NCBI GenBank assembly: GCA_947095585.1 | Contig: OX352761.1 | Coordinates: 134,322,277-134,386,276, forward strand | DNA from: Nephrocerus scutellatus | Taxonomy: Eukaryota; Arthropoda; Insecta; Diptera; Pipunculidae | Direction: 5' to 3' | DNA length: 64,000 nt | Shown: positions 34,767 through 46,541 of the stretch, in pieces | Numbering within the stretch: the stretch's first letter is position 1 | How the letters are laid out: each line of letters opens with the position of its first letter | Program-made: the position numbers and the translations under genes | The notes under the pieces: generated by a model | Told to the model about the DNA's origin: nothing | Seen by the model: only the letters and a program-made list of their open reading frames with translations | The model's database searches: none

Positions 34767-35935
34767 TTATTTCTTTGTTTTTACCTTGAGATAAAACATT
34801 TTTGTAAGAGTAGACAGAAAATTTGGCATTTCTTTCATATCGTTGAGTGCCACATTGTCCGAATCGGACTGATACTCATAAGCAACCTTGCGATTTACAG
34901 CAGTTAAAAGTTGGTAAATCTCCGATCCACTATCCGAAAGTGCAGCATTTGACGCAGCTTCTTCTAAGACAGAGCACAAGCTCTGAATAAACCACGACCC
35001 CTTACCAACATTGCGAAACGAGAAAAATTCTATAGTCAAAATGAAAATGGAGAGAATGTAAAAAATGACTCATTAATTTTGGTAACAAACAAACTTACTA
35101 TCGAATGTTGAGTACATAACTAATAAATCAGCCCTATTAGGAATGGCATATGTTATTGGAATCGCTGGTTCATTAGCCTCCATAAAATTAGCAACCTTAA
35201 AACTGCGTGACATCGCTGCAAATTCATTGTAAACCACCGGCTTCTCCAGGTTCTGCCCACGACATGCCTAAGTATGAAAGAACAATGTTTATGCCGATTT
35301 TTGCCGTTCTAATAAATTATATTCTATTACTTGAATAAAGAATAACTTCGGTTTGTTAATTAGAGTTTTGCTGTTTTCGCCTAAAAATGGATTCCATAGT
35401 CTTTCGACCGGGTAGGACATGTCTTTTGCACATATCTTCCCTTCTAGACCATGAGACATTACAACAACCACCAAGCAATCGTTCTTACTGTGGTCCTCTT
35501 TGGCGACTATAACAAAGAGAACAAAATGGAGGCATATTCTTTCTTTAGATATTCGTTTAAGTCAAACTAAGCGCATTTCATTAACTTACCTGACTTCAGC
35601 TGCTCTGATAGTTTGTCAAATGTTAGATCATCAAATGTTCGAACGTCGAACCCAAACAAACTTAAACTTCTCCACATGCGGTCACGATCCTTTTCGGTTC
35701 CTAGTCGTGGATCTTGTCCGCGAATTTCTTTATGGTTGAATATTAAAGCAATACCTACATTTGGGTTGTGTGTATTGTATTCATTTTTGTCAGTTGGCCG
35801 CGAAATTATCGGCTTCTTGAATTCACCATCTGATTTTGTAAACACATCTTTTGACGCTTTGAAACTGTTTTTCGATTTGTCAACTTTAGTTTTTTTGCTG
35901 CCGAAACCTAGAACGGATATATCCGTTGTGTCCAT
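34767..35935 (-). CDS. decay: Effector caspase, decay orthologue candidate
   Basis: A cysteine protease that cleaves after Asp during apoptosis, cytosolic. Four minus-strand exons: 35935-35590, 35506-35331, 35267-35099 and 35029-34767, all phase-compatible, 317 residues in total. A short N-terminal segment of about 50 residues, rich in Lys and Ser, replaces the long CARD or DED prodomain of initiators. The p20 region has NVGIALIFNHKEI, the dyad His in VVVMSHGLEG and the catalytic Cys in QACRGQN. The intron falls exactly between Gln and Ala of that motif. The p10 region has LLVMYSTFDKFFSFRNVGKG and GSWFIQSLC, the S1/S3 pocket pattern. Drosophila decay is about 308 residues with QACRG, whereas Drice and Dcp-1 have QACQG. 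Adjacency to the Cad89D-like gene, as in Drosophila, supports the name. Confidence 0.9.
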
Positions 35936-35939
35936 TTTA

Positions 35940-36225
35940 CTTCGATTTTACCCAACAACTGATTTTCAAAAACATAAAATGTTCACTGATTCGGTTAAAG
36001 CGTATTATCTAATCTTTTCTGCGATAAGAATTCCCATTTAAAATATTTTGAACTATTATTACATACTGGGTAACTTCTTCGGATTGATGGGCTGTCAATA
36101 CATTAATTATTGGTATTTGTTAACGTTGATTTTCTTATTATATCATACAATACGTAGACATTAGTTTAGTTAGTTTTTATATCTTATACGTAAAGGTGAA
36201 AAAAAAATGTTTACATTAAAAAAAA
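35940..36225. other. Region upstream of the caspase
   Basis: AT-rich and presumably holds the caspase promoter on the minus strand. No clear TATA box at a fixed distance was found, and no other gene is visible. Confidence 0.35.
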
Positions 36226-36229
36226 ACAC

Positions 36230-36930
36230 CCTTTAAAAATTAAAATTTGTCTTGTAAATTCTCTAATCGGAGATACACATGCACATTAATAGAATGTGTT
36301 GTCAACGGAGATACACATCTGTGCAAAGTTTTAATAAAATCGGCCTTTAGGAAGTGGGTTAAAAATTGAACACAAGATTGTGTGTTAGCCATCCACGGGC
36401 ACGCGAAGTTAATATAGAGAATTTAATAAATGTTTGAATATTTACTTAATAGTCTGTATAGCGATGTAGCTGTACAAACAATAAAAACCATATAGAATTT
36501 GAAGAAAATCGGGTACATTTTTAAAAAATTTGTGTGGGAGCCCCCAACCCCGGGACCGATCTCTACCAAATTTTTACAAAACGTTTTTTCAATCGGAGAT
36601 ACACATGTGTATACAAAATTGAAATAAAATAGCGTTAGTTTTGAAAAAAATTTATGGGAGCCCATGGCCAGGAGGGCCGATCACTTCCAAATTTTTACAA
36701 AAAGTGTTCTCATCGAAGATACCAACCACATGTGTACAAAAATTGATTAAATTCGGGTTATTTTTTAAAAATTGTATATGGGAGTCCTTTGGCTTTGGAC
36801 CCGATACCGATACCGATCAGACCCGATTTTAATAGAAAGTGTTGTCATCGGAGATGTGTGCAAAGCTTATAAAAAATTGGGCTTTAGGAAGTGGGTTGAA
36901 AAATGAAGTTAATATAGAGAATTTAAAAAT
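36230..36930 (+). repeat. Minisatellite-bearing repeat, opposite orientation to 17030-17900
   Basis: Four or five degenerate units with AATCGGAGATACACATGTGT, a GC-rich core (GGGAGCCCCCAACCCCGGGA) and AAATTTTTACAAAA. Two copies of the block TTAGGAAGTGGGTT and the end motif GAAGTTAATATAGAGAATTT lie at 36348-36425 and 36886-36928. The same end and block occur, reversed, at 8450 and 17030. Confidence 0.8.
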
Positions 36931-37365
36931 ACAAATGTACGATAATTTATCTACAAGTACAATCCCGATTTGATACTAGGAACCGACAGAGCTCTAAGAA
37001 CGACTAAGCTCTAAAAACCGACACAGCTTTAAGAACCGACAGAACTTTTCACCGTGACCATATATTACCGTTACATTTAAACAAATGCACGTTGAAGCCA
37101 TTTAAGTACCGTCAAGCACCGCTATTTTAATAAACATCCTAACATATTTATAGCCTAGACACACCGAAGATGAAAACCTGTATTTTCGACGATTTAAACC
37201 CAATTTTAATTCACGAAATCCGTACGAACGCGCTCTAGAAATACTCGATTTTAATTGAAATCTTTCAAAAGTGCCATCTGTTATTAAAGAGAATACACAT
37301 TTACATTTTAATTTTCAAATGTGATTGTTCTAGTTGGTATTGCGATTTTTCCAGTTTCTGCTGTC

Positions 37366-37835
37366 ATTTGCTATTGCTGCTTTGCTTTGCTAATCCAGCT
37401 TGGCTTACAACAACAATCGCATAAGCATAAAGCCGAAAATAAATCCAAAAAGTTTTTAGGATTTAAAACTAAAGCTATTTTATAGTTATAGCGCTCACCG
37501 TAAGGCGGTGATAAAGCGACACGAAGCCGAAGTAAATAAAAATGTTCAGGATTAAGGAAACTAAAGCCATTTTATAGTACTGGTGCTCACCGTAAGGCAT
37601 AAAGCCAAAAGCTGTTGCATTGTAAACGCAACGCAGCATATATTGCTGTGGCAAAGCCGGCTTGGCTTTACAAAGCAACAGCTTTTGGCTTTACCGCCTT
37701 ACGGTGAGTACCATAACTATAAAATGACTTTAGTTTCTTAATCCTAAAATTTTTGGATTTATTTTCGGCTTTAAGCTTATGCTATTGTTGTTGTAAGCCA
37801 AGCCGGCTTTGCCAAAGCAATATAGCAATTGGATA
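37366..37835. mobile_element. Foldback (inverted repeat) element
   Basis: Left arm from about 37371 (CTTGGCTTACAACAACAATC, AAAGCCGAAAATAAATCC, ATTTTATAGTTATAGCGCTC, ACCGTAAGGCGG). It partly repeats at 37548-37620. The right arm to about 37830 is its reverse complement (ACCGCCTTACGGTGAG, GGATTTATTTTCGGCTTTAA, TTGTTGTTGTAAGCCAAG). The centre near 37615-37665 is itself palindromic around GCAACAGCTTTTGGC. There is no ORF. This fits a foldback-type DNA transposon or a large MITE. Confidence 0.7.
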
Positions 37836-38059
37836 CCAATTCACATTGATTAAATTAATTCAAAAATTCAAGGCAACAGCAACCCTTTTTCGAATGGATT
37901 GCATTTTCTGTAGTATTTTTTTCCACCGTCCATTCCATCGTCTGAACGTTAAAGATGCAATCAACATTTTTAATTTTCTTCGCTCCGCTTTGGCTTTAAC
38001 TGCGTGAATGCGAATTTCGTTTCGTGCGATCGTCAGCAAAAGCTTATTTATATTATTAA

Positions 38060-40780
38060 AATACAAAATTAGTAAATTCCTACATAATAAAAAGAAAATT
38101 CTGAATATCCAAAAAATTATGAAGTCAAATTGAAAAACAAACTAGTCAGGTAAAATGTCAAACATTATGTTGCTTCTTTTTGTTAGTAGATGTTTCTAGG
38201 TACTTATAACTTTTATTTGCTGCCAGTTAGTTTCTCATTCTGAAATTAGTACTTTGTACCTTCTTTAAAAAAATAATACCTTCTTATGGTGTTTTTCAAG
38301 AGTACTTATTTGTTGGGCTAAACTTATTTGGCGCCATTAATAAGTTACCTCGCCAGCACACTTATTGAAATAAGTAAGTCTCCATAAATAAGTATAGGAT
38401 TTGAAAACAGCCTCAAAGATTCAAAGAAATTCTTTTTTATATGACTTCTCAGCTCGCCATGGGAACTTTTTTTTAATATTTTTTCCACTTTTTCCATGCA
38501 TTACACGCGCCATACGCGGCTTAGCTGCTCACAGAATGACAGGTCGTGTCGAGGTCGTGTTAAGGATGGTTAAAATGGACCTCAAAAATTTCGAAAAAAA
38601 AAAATGAGAATGAATGAGAGCTTTATGCGATGATGCTGAGTCTTGTTTGAATGTCGAGCGGTCGTTACTGAATTTTTTGTATGCTCCAACGCATCATTAA
38701 ATATCTTTTTTCGGTACACTTTTTGATCAGGGCGATCGATAAAGTCTATCAGAGAACGGACATTCGCCGAAACCTGCGCTTGTTTTCGAAAAAGTTTAGG
38801 CAGGAATGATGTAATGGCGGTAATCCTTTGTGCGAGCGGCGGAGCGCCCGGGAAAAGCTAGTACCTGATAATTTCCAAAGAGTTGTGTTCCATTTTATAA
38901 AGAAGTGTTAAATTTATATGCAATTCAAATTTTTCATGACTAAGTGAAATATAGTAGACATAAAGACTGTGACTTGAGTGTAGAAGAGTATATAGAACTT
39001 AAAATCGAGGTTTGTGTATAGGATTATTTTTCATTAGATAACTTTAAATAGATTACTTATAAATACAGTAAATAATTTTGTGAACATAGCACTTGTCCAT
39101 AAGCTTAAGACATCTAGATATTTATAGTCTTTACTAGTACTTTAGTGCTATTTGCAAGGTATAATTAAACCAGAAAATGCTTAAATGGGTAAACAAGAAT
39201 AATAATATTTATGCTTAAACAATATTACGTCAAATAGTATTCATAACTTTTGGATTTTTAGATATTCATATCTTTTATATATCTTTTTTGGTGATAAATT
39301 TAATAATACATCCATCAATTCAATAATATTGTGTTTATTGATAGTGTCAACCAAACACTATCGAATCGAATTTCGAGTATCGCCATTGTATTTTCTCCAT
39401 TCTCCACTGAATTTACGGAGTGGCTTCTCGGAATTGGATTGGATATCAAATTAAAAAATATATCTCTCCTATTCATGAGCACTACTTCAGAAAATTTGAA
39501 AAGTGTTTACTATGCAACGCAAGACGTATGAGATGCAAGGTTTTGTATTTTTAGTTGCTGCGTGACTTTCGTTGTAGTGGGTTCGTTCTTGTAGTTCGGA
39601 GGGTTGATTGGGCCTTCGTACGTTTTGCTGTGGTTTTTCCTTTGTGTTACTCATTTAGAATTTTGTAGCACGGCAAATTAATTATCCAATAAGGAGTAAA
39701 TTTTTTCGGTAAAAAATAATATACAATATTTACGCAAATAACTGAAATAACCCAGTTACCACACGGGAAAGTGGTCATGTTATAAATTAAGTATATAATA
39801 GCAGGCGTGTAAGTGCGTTAAACATTTAGGGGCGGAAGTGTCGCGAAGTTACTTTTGTCGTGGGTTTACAATACAATCGTTAGCAATACACAACGAACTG
39901 GAAAACAACATCAACACCCGCAGTACGGTAACAAGTACCAGCATTATTATATCCAGTAATCCGTATGCAGAATTACTCAATAAATCATATCTAAAAATTA
40001 GGGAAATACATACATACATAGTTCTCTTTGGGTTTAGTGCCTATAGCAGTGCAGTGCAACAAAAAATATTTTGTTGTGATTGATAAATTTCACCAACAAA
40101 TTTTCAAATTTTTAAGGATCTTCTTTCATAATTTGACTTAAATTTATACAGTACTAACAACGTATTGCATAAATAGTTGGTTACCGTCTCTCGTCTTCTG
40201 TTTATTTTACCAGGAGGTGAATGTGCAATGCCATGTATCAGGTATGATACTTAAAAAAAGTACCTTGAAAAAATTTCTGCTTGTAGTGAAAGTGCGAAAT
40301 GTTCGTTTCCGCCGTACACAGTTAATATTCAATGCGCGTACTACACAACGCACGTAGTGTCAAAATTGTGCGACGACCGACCACCCATATTGCACTTATC
40401 AAAACAATATGTGGAGCATCTGAAGCGGGCGCAAATGAATAGAAACATTTGAATAAAATGTTGCCATAATCATGTTTCACATCTGAGCGTCAAAAATTTT
40501 ATACTACGTCCATGTACTCGTCCCGTACCCGTACGTATCTCAACAACTCTCTATCTATACCCAGTGTTGTTGTTCCTCGGTTTTCTATTCCTGTAAGTTT
40601 TGACAGCAGCGCAATATAACAAAAAGAGTGCAAGTGCTACAAAAAGAACTAGTCGATAGAGAGGAAGAAGGCGAGTCATATAACAATAAATATCGATAAC
40701 TAAATTGTGTTATTATACCTGCTGCTGCTGCTGCATCCCACGCGAATACACGGAACGTATATAAAAACGAAAAACTCGTG
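38060..40780. other. Intergenic DNA upstream of the membrane collagen gene
   Basis: No gene is recognised. A Helitron-like 3' end (GCGGAGCGCCCGGGAAAAGCTAGT) ends at 38862. The rest is AT-rich. The 5' untranslated region and promoter of the collagen gene should lie in the last few hundred bases before 40801, a region richer in GC and CA/GT-type sequence. Confidence 0.4.
38600..38862 (+). mobile_element. Helitron-like 3' terminus
   Basis: GCGAGCGGCGGAGCGCCCGG can form a short GC hairpin a few bases before GAAAAGCTAGT. A terminal CTAG followed by T is the hallmark of Helitron 3' ends. The upstream boundary is unknown and no Rep/helicase coding remains. Confidence 0.4.
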
Positions 40781-40800
40781 TCTACCTACGCCCCAACGCA

Positions 40801-41473
40801 ATGGGCAGGGAAAAATGCTTACTTGAAAAGGACAGAAGATGCGTGGACCGACCTTCACCGGAAGAGCATCATCCTCACCAGAAGCAAAAGCAGGAGAATG
40901 GTCATTCACTTGACTTAAATAATATGACAGAAAAATTAGTGCCACCAAAGATAGAATTCTCTTCTCACCACTCACCATCATCATCCCAATTTATTGAAAA
41001 GTGTGAATCAAATGAGAAGAAAAAATGGCCATTCTACTCATCAGTGTCATTGTTTAATACAGTTTTTATTGTGATGTGTGTTGGTTCGCTGGGATTTTCC
41101 CTGCATTGCAATGTGCGACATCTTAATGATCGAATAGACTCCCTAGAAGCGAGGCTGAGCAACTTGCCACCCATCATTCCACACCAAAGAACAACTAGTG
41201 CTAGTAGTAGTGTCAGTGCAACAACAACGCCGACAACAACAACAACAACAACAGTGGGTGCGGCGACAGGTTTGGCGAAAACAATGCTTTCCTCGCCTGA
41301 TAGTAGTAACATTGACATCACAGACGTGGTGCGAAGACTTTCATTAAAAGTTGATGACATACATAGACTGCGTAGAGACGTATCACAGTTGCAAGTAGCC
41401 AGGAGACAACAGAGACAGGCATCCACAGAACAGCAACAGCAGTCGCCGCAGCAGGAATGTCCATGCTCAGCCG
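40801..41473 (+). CDS. Type II transmembrane collagen, N-terminal exon
   Basis: This exon encodes 224 residues and ends in phase 1 at a GTATGT donor, matching the phase of the Gly-X-Y exon at 59865. Residues 1-82 are hydrophilic and cytosolic. A hydrophobic helix follows (SLFNTVFIVMCVGSLGFSLH, about 85-105) with positive residues (EKKK) before it and no signal peptide, giving a type II topology. Next comes a coiled coil (NDRIDSLEARLSNL), a Thr/Ser-rich linker coded by ACA repeats, a second heptad region (VVRRLSLKVDDIHRLRRDVS), a Gln-rich stretch and a Cys pair (ECPCSAG) just before the collagen helix. The layout is that of membrane collagens (XIII, XXIII, XXV) and gliomedin-type proteins, where coiled coils nucleate trimers. 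Drosophila CG42342 is a candidate orthologue from memory, unchecked. Confidence 0.85.
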
Positions 41474-41929
41474 GTATGTGTTCCTTTACTGTAATTTACG
41501 AGTGCGTACTTAATATACTTGTATCTATAGTTTATTTGTTTATTTTTTGTTGTGTGAAATGCACTTGATGCACGCTTATTTGTGTGATGAAAGAATGCGT
41601 AAAGCATAAAAATGCACATCTTTTATTTTCTTTCCTTTCTTCGTTTACTGTCTACAGCTGTAAAAGAACCTCTATTCAATAGATGCGTCCGACAGATACG
41701 ATGTCTGTTAACCAGGATGAAGAGGGAAGACGTAAAATTTCATTGTTTTGATTTGATTAGGAACGAACACAGTAAATTGTTTGTATCGATCAATCATATA
41801 GGGTCACATCCATTTTGTGGTTTCAAAAGTAAACCTAAATAAAAGACATAAAATTAAATTTTAAATGAAATTTTTTTCTCATTATTTGACATTATTTGTG
41901 AAACTCTATATTATTAATTTGGCCGCCTA

Positions 41930-43400
41930 GAGATCTATTGCAACAGCCGATCCTTTTTGGATTAATTTTTGACAACTTTTTTTAACACATTTCTAGTGGT
42001 ACCTCGGCCAAAACTTGACGAATCTTGGCATTTAAGTGCTCTAAAGTTTGATGTTTATCCACGTAAAGACGGTCTTTCGAATAGCCCCACAAAAAAAGTC
42101 AAATGTTGTCAAATCTTCCCAGAAACGTAAAATTACGCGCCCTGAAAACTTCTCGCAAAATAACGCCAAAAACGGTCATGTTGTGTGGCTTGTGGCGCCG
42201 TTTTGTTGGAACCCCATATCGTCCAAGTCAAAATCTTCAATCCCAGTCCAAAAAAACTCTGTTATCATACGACCATTGACGGTAACTGTTACACCTTCAT
42301 CGTTTTCGAAAAAATATGGTCTGATAACGCCGCCAGCACATGATAATGCGTACCACACAGAGACTTTTTGTAGGTGTAACGTCCTCTCTTCAATTTGTAG
42401 AGCCCCAAATGCGACTATTTCGCTTGTTTACGTACCCACCCAGTGAGAAATAGGCCTCATCGCTTAAGAATTTTTTTTTTTGAATGTTGCTCCAGCACTT
42501 ATTGGACGTATCTCCTGCGTTGTGAATGGTCAGCAGTCAGCAGGATCCCGGTATCCTAAAAAGGAAATCCCGAAAACCAACATCGAGATTGAAATGACTC
42601 CATCCCGGGATTCCGGGACTCTACGACTGACCTGACGAGACATTATATTCAACGCCAGTTAAATATAAATGTCTCGTCCCAAGTTTAGTCGGCATCGTAT
42701 ATTCAATATAATGACTATACACTGACGTTGATGTTGTCTGAATATGTTTGAAATGGAACTCTGTGATTCTTCGGACTCTTCCTCAGCTTCCAAAACTCAA
42801 AATTCTCAAAAACGTTGCAATTTCCACGTTCAATGTGTTTCTTAACGCCAAACATTGCACGAGGGATGAGCGGAAGAGTTCAATTCAAATTAAAATTGCC
42901 ATAAAAGATAAAATCGCTTTTCAAAAGAGTTCTTCGACGATTCTCTGTGGCCAACTACTCTGGAGCAACTTCCAATTCAGGCGTTGGATAACATTTTCCC
43001 ATTTTGGTTTTTTCGTTTTTATTTTTCTGATTTAAATAATTAAAATAAAAATTTTGAATTTTGAGAATGAATCACTAATTAATTAAATTGTTGCGTGAGC
43101 TAGACTTAATACGGATGGATGGATGAATGGCTCAATTTCTGAGAACGTCGGGAAATTGACAAATTCGGCTCTTCATCCAAACTTTCAGTTACAGCAGCGA
43201 CATTTTCCACAGAGCGTACATTACGATTATGCCTTTTTACAGCCGTGACGCTTTCAGTTTCTTCGAATATCTTCACTATCTTTCTAATAGCTTGTACAGT
43301 AGGACGGACGATGATGAATGCCATAATCTTTTCGTAAAGGACGGAAAGTGGCACGCAAGATTCATCACTTTTGAAATAGGTTTTAACAATTTAAATGCGT
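41930..43400 (-). mobile_element. Mariner-superfamily transposase relic
   Basis: On the minus strand 43354-43120 gives SVENVAAVTESLDEEPNLSI and SRRSQKLSHSSI, the N-terminal linker of the DNA-binding domain. From 42475 to 42180 it gives KFLSDEAYFSLGGYVNKRNS, RPYFFENDEGVTVTVNGRM, FFWTGIEDFDLDDMGF and QQNGATSHTT. This matches an insect DDE transposase family with FSDEAHF, VTVNGxRY and WFQQDGATCHT. The second catalytic Asp is Asn and the frames are broken, so it is inactive. The part 42490-43100 between the two coding pieces is probably an insertion or diverged sequence. Confidence 0.7.
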
Positions 43401-43535
43401 TTTTCGATATTCGTAAATCGATCCATATTCGTAAATGTTGTTGACTAATAAAATGACACTTGCAATGGCAGGTATGTTTTATATATCAGGGATGCCAACC
43501 AGGGACCCTATACTGTTAGTTTGCTTGTAACGTGC

Positions 43536-43667
43536 TCTCACAATGGAAAAACTTAATAATCAAGACTTGTATGGATTTTGGTTTTGACAAAAACTAATTT
43601 TTGCTCCTTATGTTGAAAATCCATACAATCCTGTAAGTCTTAAGAATTAAGTTTTTCCATTGTGAGA
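43536..43667. mobile_element. MITE-like hairpin element, copy 2
   Basis: TCTCACAATGGAAAAACTTAA is mirrored by TTAAGTTTTTCCATTGTGAGA at the other end, and the inner arms CTTGTATGGATTTT and AAAATCCATACAATC are complementary. It is 132 bp long. It is related to 15301-15426, which is more diverged at the tips. Confidence 0.75.
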
Positions 43668-43679
43668 TCATTCTTAATA

Positions 43680-46530
43680 AAATAAAAACCTTAATTACGC
43701 AATGTACTAAATTTAACAAACACAACCCAGCAACATAACCTTATGTATGGATCCAAGTTGTTGGTGTATAAGATAAAGTGCAGTGTTCTGCAACTGCACT
43801 GCAAGTAGCACTATGAGCTCTGTGCCGACTTCAAGAAGAAAGTCGTATTAGAGAAAAAAGAATTTCAGAGACTCGTTAATGACAAGATCACCAAGCGCTA
43901 TTAAAATGATTTTAAAAAAAACCTTGGTAGGCTCCGGTTGATACGACACCCAACTGAGATGAGTAAAAAGGATCGCTGCGGTAGGATTCGTAGCACAAGC
44001 CGCGGGGCAAACCAAACCCTTGTTAAAAGGATTCTTTAGTCGAATACCATAACGGCTAAAGCTAAGCGAGTTGACTTACAGCTTAGTATGTCAGTAGTAA
44101 CTAATATCGGCTAGTAGAGATTCTTTTTCCGGAAGGCAAGCAGCTTATAAACCTAAAAATTAAAAGGAAGAAAAAGAAATACAGTATAAAGGTCACAACA
44201 CAGCCTGTTAAAAGTTAGCCAATGCAGAATAGGGATAACATCAATTCAGTGTCTGCTAGTCAAAGACGATTCTCTTCAGAACTACTACAATCTGAAGAAA
44301 ATCATCAACAGTTTACTTGAATGCTTTCTTACGAACTGAAGAATTTTAACTTTAACAATTAGTTTAAGAATCACAAATTGGAGAGAGCGGGTTTCATGGG
44401 CAATTAGCATATTAATTATTAATGATTTTTTTTTAAATCTATTTTGAGTTGAAAATATTTTAGACAGGACAATACCACAATAAAAAGCATAAATGCAGCT
44501 AAATGAACAAAGTTATTTACGCTACTTATAGGTGTGACTGAGTAGGTTACTTGTTTTCCATTTGACACTTAGAACAATTTCATGCATCGGTGGAACTTGT
44601 ACCGCATTTTAAATTTCCTCATCTTGCAATTCGCAGGTAGGCATGCAGATGAAAGGACAACGGAAAAGTAATCCATATAATGGTACTGATCGAGAATATT
44701 TACAATACTCGTTCAGTAAAGTATAGTGGTATGTAGTCACGAAAGCATATGGAAAACTACAGAGAATAATTGGAAATCCACCTCAGTCGCAGTAATTTCA
44801 TCAGTGCGGCGGTATACCCACACCCAAATGAATGAGAATAAAAGTATATGAAACATATACATAAAGATGTCGTCTACGTCTGGTTTACTACTTAGTGCGG
44901 ATGTAGACTATATTCAGATAAAGATCACTCTGTCATTCAGTGTCTGCCTAGCCCGTCCCATCCATCGTCTTGTCCAACTGCGGTTCGTATTATTCACACT
45001 TCGTGATTCGAATTAACGGCAGAGTGTCTTTAAACCATAAAACCATGTAGCTATGTGGTTTGAGCTCTCCTATTTCATTTCTTTTAATGCATTGTCTGTT
45101 ATTAGTCAGAAAATTCAAAAGAGTTTTTGGGTGGATTATTGTTATTACAAGTATCTTTATTGACGTAGGGTAAATGTGTAAATGGCCAGTCGTAGATTAT
45201 GGCATCATTGCTTTAAATACGTTGAACATTAAATTTTTTTCTCTCAGTATAATCACAGTTTATATAAACAGAACCTTGACAATCTCATATTTGTTAATGT
45301 GTCAAATTTCCAAGTCCACTTATTTTAAAAAAAGAGAAGGCTTAAAATACACACAATACATCTATATATATTTAAAACTGAAACTTTGTCTGTATGTATG
45401 TATGTTCCCTATGGACTGGAGTGGGTAGACTCCTGGGTCTAGGAGGAATTATATTTACAAATTATGAATTTTTTTGAATAGTAGGGTTCTGTAATTTTAC
45501 ACAACTGTTTAGTATTTAATAAAAACAAGAACCTCCATATTATGATTTTTTCTTCATATGTCCAGAATTTTTATATTATAGTAGCCACTTTCAATTTTAG
45601 AAAGGGATTCCTGGGTCAATGGATCACTTACACATTTTTTTCAATTCCTTCAATTTTGCAAAGAAAAAGAACCCGTCATATTTAAGTAAGGGATCCCTGG
45701 GTCAATGGATCATGTACAAATTTGTTTCATGTTGCTATGAATCCTCGCAATATAGAGTCTAAATTGAGAGGCTGCATACTCGCTCACTGCCTGTGAGGAT
45801 AGCGACTGCTATTTATAGAATTGAAAATGAGTTGCTCACAAAATTTCCGTCGTCTAGGTCGTGCGAACATTGGTTCCAACCCCAAAAAAACGAGAAAATG
45901 ACCACACTTCCACCCATCACAGGCGCCAATGCAAAACGTGACATGCTTCATACGCGGAATATAAAAAAGCTAGACACTCACAAAATTTCAGGTCTCTAGG
46001 TCGTGTGGAATTTAATTCATTAATTTTCCATTTTAAAGCAATATCTCGTGGGAAAATGTGGCACAGAAGTTAATTTTTCTCGTTCATTTTATTCCTGTAC
46101 CAATAAAACGCAGCTCTCATTATCATTCAGACTATTTAGAGTCTAAATCTAAAGCTGTAATGAAAAATGGAATATCGAATTAAATTCTAACAATAAGATA
46201 CACAATAAATGGTTTGCTAAACTGCTGCCTGTGATCGAGTATTAACTCAAAAGATCAATTCGTAATTTATGAAAACTCAACTTTGATCAAATTTATCTAC
46301 ATATGTGACAAAATATTAATAGATGCTTTTACCATTGTATGTAATATGTATTAGTACATATATAAAAAAAACTCAGTATACGAACCAATTGTGCACATTA
46401 GAATTATATTTTCTTTGTAAGTTTAATGAACTTAAATGTACCAATTAGATCAACTAGAAATTAGATCAGCGAATAGGAGAATGAAGTACATAGAACGTTT
46501 ATAAAACATGGGTTTGTCTGTTTATCTATA
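43680..46530. other. Intron sequence without a recognised gene
   Basis: AT-rich. The short frames here have no recognisable domain. Confidence 0.4.
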
Positions 46531-46541
46531 ATGTACATGCA

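Larger units (their letters stand above)
41474..46541. other. First part of the 18.4 kb collagen intron, with transposon relics
   Basis: Apart from the elements listed separately I see no gene. The stretch 45650-45745 belongs to the dispersed repeat also present at 32150-32250. At 45371 a TCTATATATATTTAAAACTG start resembles the 5' ends of some insect Helitrons, but this is weak. Confidence 0.4.

Noticed and set aside
34767..35935. Caspase as Drice or Dcp-1 instead of decay
   Set aside because: The active site reads QACRG rather than QACQG, and the neighbour is a Cad89D-like gene.
41612..41842. 76-codon plus-strand ORF just after the collagen N-terminal exon, preceded by an AG acceptor
   Set aside because: It does not continue the phase-1 reading into Gly-X-Y and has no recognisable feature; intron sequence is more likely.
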